Positions 1-5,595 are shown, counted from the first letter of the stretch. The stretch is 9,849 nt of DNA from HGM04593 sp045636125 (GCA_045636125.1 JAZTWX010000009.1:1-9849); one strand, 5' to 3'. The notes: generated from the sequence alone by a model not told the origin. Program-made: numbers and translations.

Positions 1-160
1 GACAACAACGGCGAAAACAAAGCGACCGTGTACGCAAAGCTTTGTTTGAATCGTGAATCTCTGTGCCGGCGTTTTGCTGCCCTTTTGCGCGACAAAAGGG
101 CAATAAAGAGTTTACTTAAACGAGAGAATAGCCGCAGAATAACACCGAGGAGTTTATAGA
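1..160. repeat. Direct repeat A, copy 1 (~160 bp)
   Basis: This segment recurs at 841-999 with a few substitutions and a small indel near position 28. It contains a strong hairpin, with arms at 79-87 and 93-101 (gcccttttg / caaaagggc) and a 5-nt loop. Copy 1 starts at the window edge, so the repeat probably extends further left. No credible reading frame runs through it. I do not recognise the element; a multi-copy intergenic palindromic element is the best description. Confidence 0.85.
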
Positions 161-170
161 ATGCGCATTC
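159..170. repeat. Perfect 12-bp palindrome
   Basis: gaatgcgcattc is its own reverse complement and lies at the end of repeat A copy 1. Copy 2 lacks it, because the two sequences diverge at this point. A protein-binding site or a chance palindrome are both possible; I see nothing that decides between them. Confidence 0.5.
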
Positions 171-230
171 ACTCCCCTCCGTCACTAATAGGGCCCTTTG
201 GGCACTCCTTTGTGACACTAAAGTGTCAGT

Positions 231-322
231 CGTCGCAAGCAACGCTTGTAACACGACACTCCCCTCCGTCTTCAAAAAACAAGTTTTTGAATCCACCTCC
301 CCTCGCAAAGCGAGTGGCGGAG
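231..322. repeat. Direct repeat B, copy 1 (92 bp)
   Basis: This segment matches 561-652 except for three adjacent bases at 307-309. It holds two inverted repeats: one around 281-300 built on ttcaaaaa / tttttgaa, and a small one at 303-313 (ctcgc-aaa-gcgag in this copy). In copy 2 the three changed bases fall in the loop of the second hairpin, so its stem is kept. This suggests that structure, not sequence, is conserved there. No coding function is apparent. Confidence 0.85.
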
Positions 323-459
323 CTTTAATACTCCCGGGCCACCGAGAACTATATAGCAAGTAACACTTCTCTCGCATCCTTTGTGTAAACAAAGTTTACC
401 ACTCTTTGTTGCTGGCAAAGCCCTACGGGCACCCCTTTGATTGTATCCAAGTTGCTTGC

Positions 460-504
460 GCTCGCGGTGAAATATCAAGCAAGCTTGTATTTCGCTCGTT
501 TAAT
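460..504. repeat. Palindromic repeat unit related to the right-flank repeats
   Basis: The order gctcgc, gtgaaa, atat, caagcaagcttg, attt, gctcg, tta is shared with the unit at 5987-6037 on the far side of the DGR cassette. The core holds the palindrome caagcttg. The match was found by eye and includes substitutions and short length differences. It shows that one family of short palindromic repeats flanks the cassette on both sides. Confidence 0.6.
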
Positions 505-560
505 CGCAACTTTGTGAAGTTAAAACTTCAGTCGTCGCAAACATTGCTCGTTCGCAATGT

Positions 561-652
561 CGTCGCAAGCAACGCTTGTAACACGACACTCCCCTCCGTC
601 TTCAAAAAACAAGTTTTTGAATCCACCTCCCCTCGCTTGGCGAGTGGCGGAG
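561..652. repeat. Direct repeat B, copy 2 (92 bp)
   Basis: This is the second copy of 231-322, identical apart from three loop bases at 637-639. A short inverted pair built on ttgc / gcaa (about 544-557) precedes it. Confidence 0.85.
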
Positions 653-724
653 TTAAGAAAATACCTTTGCAATAGAAAACCACAGCAGAAGTAATCCCCT
701 AAAAACGGCACTGTATGAGCGTGA

Positions 725-849
725 GTTGTTGTTAGCGGCAAACGAGGAAAAAGAACGGAGCTTGTTTGAGCGCAGAGAAAGCAGCGTTGTATGGGAGACG
801 TGCACAGCGAGTTGCTCCGTTCCCGAATTTGCCGCGTAAAGACAACAAC
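725..849. repeat. Large imperfect inverted repeat (stem-loop, ~125 nt)
   Basis: The arms run from 725-761 and 814-849. Three blocks pair in order: gttgttgt (725-732) with acaacaac (842-849), gcggcaaa (735-742) with tttgccgc (828-835), and gaacggagc (753-761) with gctccgttc (814-822). The right arm runs directly into repeat A copy 2, and the window itself begins at the equivalent point of copy 1, so a first stem-loop probably lies just off the left edge. It could be a structured RNA, a MITE-like remnant or an IS end. No transposase is visible. Confidence 0.65.
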
Positions 850-999
850 GGCGAAAACAAAGCGACCGGAACGCAAAGCTTTGTTTGAATCGTGAATCTC
901 TGTGCCGGCGTTTTGCTGCCCTTTTGCGCGACAAAAGGGCTATAAAGGATTTACTTAATTGAGAGAATATCCGCAAAATAGCACCGAGAACTTTATAGT
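841..999. repeat. Direct repeat A, copy 2
   Basis: This is the second copy of 1-160, offset by about 840 bp. The internal hairpin is kept, with arms at 918-926 and 932-940. Just after the repeat, around 1008-1021, is a small ctcgg-gtca-ccgag hairpin. Confidence 0.85.
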
Positions 1000-1303
1000 A
1001 AGTAACTCTCGGGTCACCGAGGAATTAAAGCACACGTTTATAAAAGATTCAATGCTTATCGTTAAAATATGAAGGCAAATTTGTAAAAAACATAATTGGG
1101 GTACCAGCTATATTTTACCCCTCAACTTTTGGGGTTGATTCCAAAAAACGGCCATAACAGCCTTCGTTTGCAATTTTAGCCCCTCAGTCGCAAGCGACAG
1201 TTCCCCCTTGATTACAAACAAGTGGAGCTGCTTATATACAAAAATTAAGGTAATAACATCCCTTAATAAATTCCTTGCTGCTCCCAACTAACCCGTTAAA
1301 AGT
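1000..1303. other. Non-coding stretch, no gene seen
   Basis: I find no supportable reading frame on either strand. The only structure is small: a gtcgc-aa-gcgac hairpin at 1187-1198 and a C-rich/G-rich pair around 1119-1136. The sequence is AT-rich and leads into the promoter of the target gene. Confidence 0.6.
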
Positions 1304-1334
1304 TTTGTAATAACCTTTGCTTTGTTTAATTTTG
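1304..1334 (+). promoter_or_regulatory. Bacteroidota-type promoter of the DGR target gene
   Basis: TTTG at 1304-1307 is followed after 19 nt by TAATTTTG at 1327-1334. This is an exact match to the TAnnTTTG -7 element with a normally spaced -33 TTTG, as known for the Bacteroidota housekeeping sigma factor. Transcription would begin near 1340 and give a leader of about 146 nt before the ATG at 1487. The leader contains small hairpins, such as ctgt-ttgag-acag near 1371-1383. The match is by eye, without start-site data. Confidence 0.55.
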
Positions 1335-1486
1335 CAAGGAGAATTCTGAGCCTCCTCTCGGCTGTGTTGTCTGTTTGAGACAGAATGTGGTAGGGGCGAT
1401 TATGTGACACCTGTTGTCTTCTGTTTTTTGCGGCAGCTGTGTGTTGCAGTGGTGGCTCTTTTTAGAAAATATTTACTTACTCTGTT

Positions 1487-3625
1487 ATGCAAACCAAACA
1501 TAGAATAGTAGTTCTGTTGTGCTTTTTGTGCTGCATCATAGGCGCAGCTGCCCAGCAGTTGTCAGTAGCTTCGTTCAAGCGTATGCCCACCGACCTCGAT
1601 GCGCGTGTCAATTACCCGATCATCGACCAGAATGGCAAGAAATGTGCCATCATAAAGGTGGAAACCACCCACACGGGCTTTGCTTTCGACACGGGAACCC
1701 TTTCGGTGCAGGAGGTGAAACAGAAATTGGGTGAAATATGGGTGTATGTACAGCCCAGGGTTCGCAAAATTACCATCAACCACGCAACGCTTGGTGTCTT
1801 GCGTGAATATATATTCCCGGAGCTGATAGACGAGGCAACGGTTTATGTAATGAAGCTGGAGGCGGCAGCCCCTGCGCCTGTGTCCAATGTCCGCCGCACC
1901 GGTTTTCTCATAGTCGAGAGTACTCCCTCCGATGCCGAGGTGTGGCTCGACGACGAGTGGCTGGGAAACACCCCTTTCAGTAAGAAATACCCTATAGGCA
2001 CAAAAGTGCAGTATAGCATAAGGAAACAGCTCTATCACAGTGAGGTGGGCGTGGCAACCGTTACCGAAGCGCAAACAAAGCTTAACGTGGCCCTGAAGCC
2101 CGCGTATGGTTCGTTGCAGGTGAAATCGGCCCCTGCGGGTGCTGTGGTGTATATGGATGCCGAAGTGCAGCCCGTGGGAACAACTCCGTTTACCCTCGAG
2201 CAGGTTGCAAGCGGCAGTCACAAGCTCCGTTTCCAGATGCCAATGTACGAGACAGCAAACAGGGAGGTTGTGGTTACCGATGGAGGGAGCGCAAGCGTTA
2301 ATGTCCCCTTGCAGGCACGTTTTGCCACGTTGACCATAAAATCCTTGCCCGGCGCTGCAATTGAGGTCGACGGCAAGGCGTTGGGCACAGGCTCGGTGGT
2401 TGTGAAGCAAAGCGAGGGAATATGCGATATAAAAGCCACGCTTGCAGGCCACCGCGACGCACAGCAACAGCTCACTGTGGAGGCCGGCAGGGATGAAACC
2501 ATTCAGTTGAACCCCACCCCCATATATGGCAGCCTTGCAATAGAGTCCACCCCTATGGGCGCCAATATCTTTGTCGACGGCAAAGCCTGCGGAACAACCC
2601 CTAATGTAATAGATGAATTGCTTGTGGGCGAGCACACAGTGCTTGTTTCCAAGCCCGGCTGTGCCGACTACAAAGCGACCGTAACAATAGCCGAAGGCGA
2701 AGAAACGGCTTTTGAGGCAAAATTGCAGGCCGGGGCACAGGTGAAAATATCTACCGGCAGTGCGGACGACGATGTGTATGTCGATGGCAAGAAAGTGGGC
2801 ACAACGCCATTGAACGCCACTTTGTCCTTTGGCTCGCATAAGGTGTATGCAATGCGTGGCACTAAAAAATCGCAGGAAAAAACAGTGAATATTACAAAGA
2901 ATGAAAATATAAAACTTTCCTTTGGTGGCCCGCTTGATTTCACTGTTAATGGCGTAAAATTCTCAATGATAGAGGTTGCGGGTGGCACATTCACTATGGG
3001 AGCAACCGGTGAGCAGGGCAGTGATGCTTTTAATAGCGAAAAGCCAACTCACAAAGTAACATTGGATACTTACTTTATTGGGCAAACCGAAGTAACGCAA
3101 GCGCTGTGGAAAGCAGTAATGGGCAATAACCCGAGCTATAGAAAAGGAGATAACTTGCCGGTAGAACAAGTCAGTTGGAACGACTGCCAGGAATTTATAA
3201 AGAAGCTCAATGCGCTCACCGGGCGTAAATTTCGCCTCCCCACCGAGGCCGAGTGGGAATATGCCGCCCGCGGTGGCAACCGCAGCCGTGGTTACAAGTA
3301 CAGCGGCAGCAATAATATAGATGAGGTTGCTTGGTACGGTGGGAATAGTGGTAGTAAAACGCACGATGTAGCTACTAAAAAAGCAAATGAGTTGGGTATT
3401 TACGATATGAACGGCAATGTGTGGGAGTGGTGTGGCGACTGGTATGGCAGCTACAGTTTATCGCCGCAAACAAACCCTGTGGGCCCCTCTTCCGGCTCTT
3501 ACCGCGTGTTCCGTGGTGGGAGCTGGTACAACATTTCGAGGTACTGCCGAGTGTCGTATCGCGACTTCAGCTCCCCCGGCCACAGCGACAACTACCTCGG
3601 CCTGCGCCTGGTGCTTGTCCCGTAG
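1487..3625 (+). CDS. DGR target: exported PEGA-repeat protein with variable FGE/C-type-lectin-fold domain
   Basis: The protein has 712 aa. Residues 1-22 form a signal peptide (basic start, hydrophobic core, likely cleavage after Ala22), so it acts in the periplasm or at the surface. Residues 23-138 form an unrecognised N-terminal domain. Five PEGA-like repeats follow at about 139-205, 206-277, 278-345, 346-415 and 416-483, with recurring GSL-x-I-x-STP, V-x-VDGK and GTTP patterns. Residues 484-712 form a formylglycine-generating-enzyme/sulfatase-modifying domain (GGTFTMG, EVTQALW, RLPTEAEWEYAARGG, NVWEWC, RGGSW, LGLRLV). In DGR targets this fold serves as a C-type-lectin scaffold for ligand binding, not as an enzyme. 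The last 44 residues are the variable repeat. The natural ligand cannot be told from sequence. The start is the first ATG before the signal peptide; no strong ribosome binding site is seen. Confidence 0.95.
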   Translation: MQTKHRIVVLLCFLCCIIGAAAQQLSVASFKRMPTDLDARVNYPIIDQNGKKCAIIKVETTHTGFAFDTGTLSVQEVKQKLGEIWVYVQPRVRKITINHATLGVLREYIFPELIDEATVYVMKLEAAAPAPVSNVRRTGFLIVESTPSDAEVWLDDEWLGNTPFSKKYPIGTKVQYSIRKQLYHSEVGVATVTEAQTKLNVALKPAYGSLQVKSAPAGAVVYMDAEVQPVGTTPFTLEQVASGSHKLRFQMPMYETANREVVVTDGGSASVNVPLQARFATLTIKSLPGAAIEVDGKALGTGSVVVKQSEGICDIKATLAGHRDAQQQLTVEAGRDETIQLNPTPIYGSLAIESTPMGANIFVDGKACGTTPNVIDELLVGEHTVLVSKPGCADYKATVTIAEGEETAFEAKLQAGAQVKISTGSADDDVYVDGKKVGTTPLNATLSFGSHKVYAMRGTKKSQEKTVNITKNENIKLSFGGPLDFTVNGVKFSMIEVAGGTFTMGATGEQGSDAFNSEKPTHKVTLDTYFIGQTEVTQALWKAVMGNNPSYRKGDNLPVEQVSWNDCQEFIKKLNALTGRKFRLPTEAEWEYAARGGNRSRGYKYSGSNNIDEVAWYGGNSGSKTHDVATKKANELGIYDMNGNVWEWCGDWYGSYSLSPQTNPVGPSSGSYRVFRGGSWYNISRYCRVSYRDFSSPGHSDNYLGLRLVLVP
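3493..3625 (+). repeat. DGR variable repeat (VR)
   Basis: VR aligns without gaps to TR at 5306-5438 (offset 1813). Fourteen TR adenines are replaced here: ten by T, three by G and one by C. The only other difference is G3520 against T5333, which is silent in a Gly codon. Twelve residues of the target differ from the TR-encoded Asn: 672 Tyr, 675 Phe, 681 Tyr, 683 Ile, 686 Tyr, 691 Tyr, 693 Asp, 694 Phe, 695 Ser, 699 His, 701 Asp and 703 Tyr. Asn682 and Asn702 are unchanged. From 3594 to the stop codon the match is exact, which is the likely site of cDNA initiation and integration. Confidence 0.97.
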
Positions 3626-3660
3626 TTCAAGAGCTCTGTCGGCTTGTACCATCTTGAGCT
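3624..3660 (+). other. Hairpin at the 3' edge of VR
   Basis: Arms 3624-3632 and 3652-3660 form 9 pairs including one G-T wobble, with a 19-nt loop. The left arm begins inside the stop codon of the target gene. DNA hairpins or cruciforms just downstream of VR promote retrohoming in other DGRs, and the position here fits. The loop is longer than the tetraloop of the best-studied phage example. The segment 3648-3660 is the exact reverse complement of 5437-5449 beside TR. Confidence 0.6.
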
Positions 3661-3670
3661 TTCAAAAAAA

Positions 3671-3720
3671 GAATGCAGTGAATAGGCATTCCGCCCTGGG
3701 GAGCAGGGGAAAGGAATGCC
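3671..3720 (+). other. Mutually exclusive stem-loops between target and accessory gene
   Basis: ggcattcc (3685-3692) pairs perfectly with ggaatgcc (3713-3720). The same left arm can instead pair through gcattc (3686-3691) with gaatgc at 3671-3676. There is no U-run after the stem, so it is a poor intrinsic terminator. It may affect mRNA stability or the level of read-through into the accessory and RT genes. The remaining bases to 3833 show no promoter I would defend. Confidence 0.4.
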
Positions 3721-3833
3721 AATGAACGGAATGAAAAAATGATTATATAGAATTGCCCGCAGGGCTTGATTTGATTGTTTTTTCTGAGAGAAATAACAAT
3801 TGTAATTGAGCAAGTGGCTAAAATATAAAAGAT

Positions 3834-4304
3834 ATGCAGATAAAAATATATACAGTTCCTATAATGGAGAATGAAGAACAGCTCCGGGAATTGAATAATT
3901 TTTTGGCAACGCATCGTGTAGTGGATGTGGAGCAGTCTTGTGTGGGTGAACGATATTGGACTTTTTGTGTCAGATATGTCTCAAGTGGTGTCGATGCAAG
4001 GAGTAATCAAGGTAAAGGCGTTGTGCCTATACAAAGGAAAGTCGATTATAAAGAAGTGCTCACCGAAGAAGAATTTGAATGTTTTTCTGCGTTAAGGGCA
4101 ATAAGAAAGAATTTGGCCGTGGAGGAAGGGATTCCTGCCTTTGCAGTGTTTACAGATGCTGAGTTGGCGAGTTTCAGTAAATTGAACGAGTTGAGTGAGG
4201 CGTCTTTGACAAAAGTAGATGGGGTGGGCAAGCAACGTGTAAAGAATTATGGTGCAAAGATGTTGAACATCTATTTTGAGCAGAAGAATAATGAAACGAT
4301 ATAA
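3834..4304 (+). CDS. DGR accessory protein with HRDC domain
   Basis: The protein has 156 aa and no signal peptide, so it is cytoplasmic. Residues 1-52 form an N-terminal module (MQIKIYTVPI start, then a YWTFCVRYV strand). Residues 53-75 look like a linker. Residues 78-150 match an HRDC helical domain: the FSALRAIRKNLA and PAFAVFTDAEL helices, then a helix-hairpin-helix-like LTKVDGVGKQRVKNYG at 125-140. HRDC domains bind nucleic acid in RecQ and RNase D. HRDC proteins are a known accessory class in DGRs that lack the Avd four-helix bundle, so this one probably helps the RT handle TR RNA or cDNA. Its stop overlaps the RT start by 14 bp, which points to translational coupling. No strong ribosome binding site precedes the ATG. 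Base composition is more AT-rich than in the target gene. Confidence 0.87.
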   Translation: MQIKIYTVPIMENEEQLRELNNFLATHRVVDVEQSCVGERYWTFCVRYVSSGVDARSNQGKGVVPIQRKVDYKEVLTEEEFECFSALRAIRKNLAVEEGIPAFAVFTDAELASFSKLNELSEASLTKVDGVGKQRVKNYGAKMLNIYFEQKNNETI

Positions 4305-5322
4305 TCATCTCATACCGCAAATAATAGAAATCGATAATCTTTATTTGGCATATTGGAAAGCAAGGAAGGGGAAAGAGGCAAAGGCCGAGGTGAGGCGCTT
4401 TTCGCAATCGCTTAATAAGAATATTCTTATGTTGCAGGAGATGATTAAGTGTGGAAAGAATGAACACTTTGAATACAATCGTTTCACAATTTACGACCCA
4501 AAGGAACGTGAAATTTGTGCTGCTCCTTTTATGCAGAGGGTATTGCACCACGCATTGATGAATGTATGTGGAGATTTGTTCGACAAACGTCAAATTCACG
4601 ATAGTTATGCCTGCCGAAAAGGAAAAGGTACTTATGCGGCTATTGACAGGGCTATGAATTTGCATCGAAAATACGATTGGTGCATTAAGATGGATATACG
4701 TAAATATTTCGATAGTATTGACCACTTAGTACTTAAACGCCAATTGGCGTCAATGTTCAAAGAACGTGAATTGTTGATGCTGTTCTACGACATAATCGAT
4801 AGTTATAGCACATCGCAAGGCAAGGGGTTGCCTATAGGGAATCTTACAAGTCAATATTTCGCAAATCAATATCTTTGCCGGTTGGATCATTATGCCCAAG
4901 AAACATTGAAAGTGAAAGGTTTAGTAAGGTATATGGATGATGTGCTCATTTATGGCAATGATAAATCTCTTCTTATGAAACAGGCAAAAGAGATTAGGAG
5001 CTATCTCGAAGAGCATTTATATCTGCAACTTAAAGTTTTGGACATACGAAAAACGACGCAGACAACGCCTTTCTTGGGGTATCGCTTAAAACGAAATATG
5101 CTGCTTTTGGGCAAAAGAAGCAAGCGCAGATATAAAGAAAAGATGATGGACTTTGTCGAAAAATTCGAGAGTAACGTGTGGACGGAAGATGATTATAGAA
5201 GACATCTCTCTCCTGTTATTGCATTTGTAATGAAGGCGCAATGTCTGGTGTTCAGAAAAACAATAATGGAGAAAGTGAAATGTAAACGGAACTTTTTGAA
5301 AAGGGCGGCTCTAACCGCGTGA
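4291..5322 (+). CDS. DGR reverse transcriptase
   Basis: The protein has 343 aa, the usual size for a DGR RT. It copies TR RNA into adenine-mutagenised cDNA. Visible motifs are the first catalytic Asp in KMDIRKYFDSID (Asp135), the DGR-type GNLTSQ at 183-188 where most other RTs carry a different sequence, the active site YMDD at 214-217 with Asp216 and Asp217, and FLGYRL after it. All catalytic residues are intact. No maturase or endonuclease domain follows, which separates it from group II intron RTs, and no msr/msd-like RNA of a retron is seen. I chose ATG 4291, which overlaps the accessory gene by 14 bp; an in-frame TTG at 4276 is possible but less likely. The last codons and the TGA stop lie inside TR. 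Confidence 0.95.
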   Translation: MKRYNHLIPQIIEIDNLYLAYWKARKGKEAKAEVRRFSQSLNKNILMLQEMIKCGKNEHFEYNRFTIYDPKEREICAAPFMQRVLHHALMNVCGDLFDKRQIHDSYACRKGKGTYAAIDRAMNLHRKYDWCIKMDIRKYFDSIDHLVLKRQLASMFKERELLMLFYDIIDSYSTSQGKGLPIGNLTSQYFANQYLCRLDHYAQETLKVKGLVRYMDDVLIYGNDKSLLMKQAKEIRSYLEEHLYLQLKVLDIRKTTQTTPFLGYRLKRNMLLLGKRSKRRYKEKMMDFVEKFESNVWTEDDYRRHLSPVIAFVMKAQCLVFRKTIMEKVKCKRNFLKRAALTA

Positions 5323-5438
5323 ACCGTGGTGGTAGCTGGAACAACAATTCGAGGAACTGCCGAGTGTCGAATCGCAACAACAACTCCCCCGGCAACAGCA
5401 ACAACAACCTCGGCCTGCGCCTGGTGCTTGTCCCGTAG
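5306..5438 (+). repeat. DGR template repeat (TR)
   Basis: These 133 bp match VR at 3493-3625. In the VR frame they encode 14 Asn codons (AAC or AAT), ending in LGLRLVLVP and the same TAG stop. The 14 Asn codons hold 28 of the 33 adenines. The first 17 bases overlap the RT gene, including its TGA stop. The TR RNA is probably the 3' part of the accessory-RT transcript, or comes from an internal promoter that I could not identify. It is a template, not a coding region, and no start codon precedes it in the VR frame. Confidence 0.97.
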
Positions 5439-5447
5439 CTCAAGATG

Positions 5448-5463
5448 GTCTGCGGATACAGAC
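5448..5463 (+). other. Short hairpin just downstream of TR
   Basis: gtctg (5448-5452) pairs with cagac (5459-5463) around a 6-nt loop, 9 nt after TR ends. In studied DGRs the RNA flanking the 3' end of TR is structured and needed for cDNA priming. This hairpin is a candidate for that role, by position only. Confidence 0.4.
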
Positions 5464-5517
5464 TCAATAATGAACATAAGAGTTTCGTGTTGTTATTAAA
5501 TGGCAATAAACCTGTAA

Positions 5518-5567
5518 AAGAAAGCGGGGATAGTAGTCCTTTGGTGTGGCGAACCACCTGCTTTTTT
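5518..5567 (+). terminator. Terminator-like hairpin after TR
   Basis: The outer stem pairs 5518-5528 with 5557-5567 (aaagcggg against cctgcttt, with G-U pairs). An alternative compact stem is gtgg-cgaa-ccac at 5546-5557. A run of six T follows at 5562-5567. This would end the DGR transcript about 120 nt after TR. Part of the T-run lies in the outer stem, so the compact hairpin may be the working form. Confidence 0.45.
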
Positions 5568-5595
5568 GGAAATATAATTGCCTCTGTTTTCGCTT

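Larger units (their letters stand above)
1487..5449 (+). mobile_element. Diversity-generating retroelement (DGR), complete cassette
   Basis: The cassette order is target gene with terminal VR, HRDC accessory, reverse transcriptase, TR. All defining parts are present on one strand: an RT with DGR-type motifs, a 133-bp TR near-identical to the 3' end of the target gene, differences confined almost wholly to TR adenines, and a long exact match at the 3' end of both repeats (32 bp, 3594-3625 and 5407-5438) that fits the initiation-of-mutagenic-homology region. No integrase, phage structural gene or tRNA attachment site is visible, so this looks like a chromosomal cellular DGR rather than part of a prophage. 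Confidence 0.96.

Noticed and set aside
406..675. Plus-strand reading frame of 89 codons
   Set aside because: It runs through two repeats and several hairpins and has no protein-like pattern or promoter.
653..976. Minus-strand reading frame of 107 codons rich in Arg, Ser and Phe
   Set aside because: It lies across the large inverted repeat and repeat A copy 2, has low-complexity composition, no recognisable domain and no ribosome binding site. It is best explained as a repeat artefact.
1..999. CRISPR array
   Set aside because: The repeats are long, few, irregularly spaced and palindromic in several different ways. There are no regular short repeats with unique spacers and no cas genes.
1562..2839. 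Minus-strand frame of 425 codons
   Set aside because: It is a mirror frame of the PEGA-coding region. The plus strand has a signal peptide and clear domains, and the minus product is rich in Cys and His without any motif.
4276..4290. TTG start for the RT
   Set aside because: It would add five residues inside the accessory gene. The ATG at 4291 is in the usual overlap position for coupled genes.
4291..5463. Retron or group II intron reading of the RT
   Set aside because: No msr/msd-like inverted RNA precedes the RT, and there is no maturase or endonuclease domain. A nearby TR/VR pair with adenine-specific change fixes it as a DGR.
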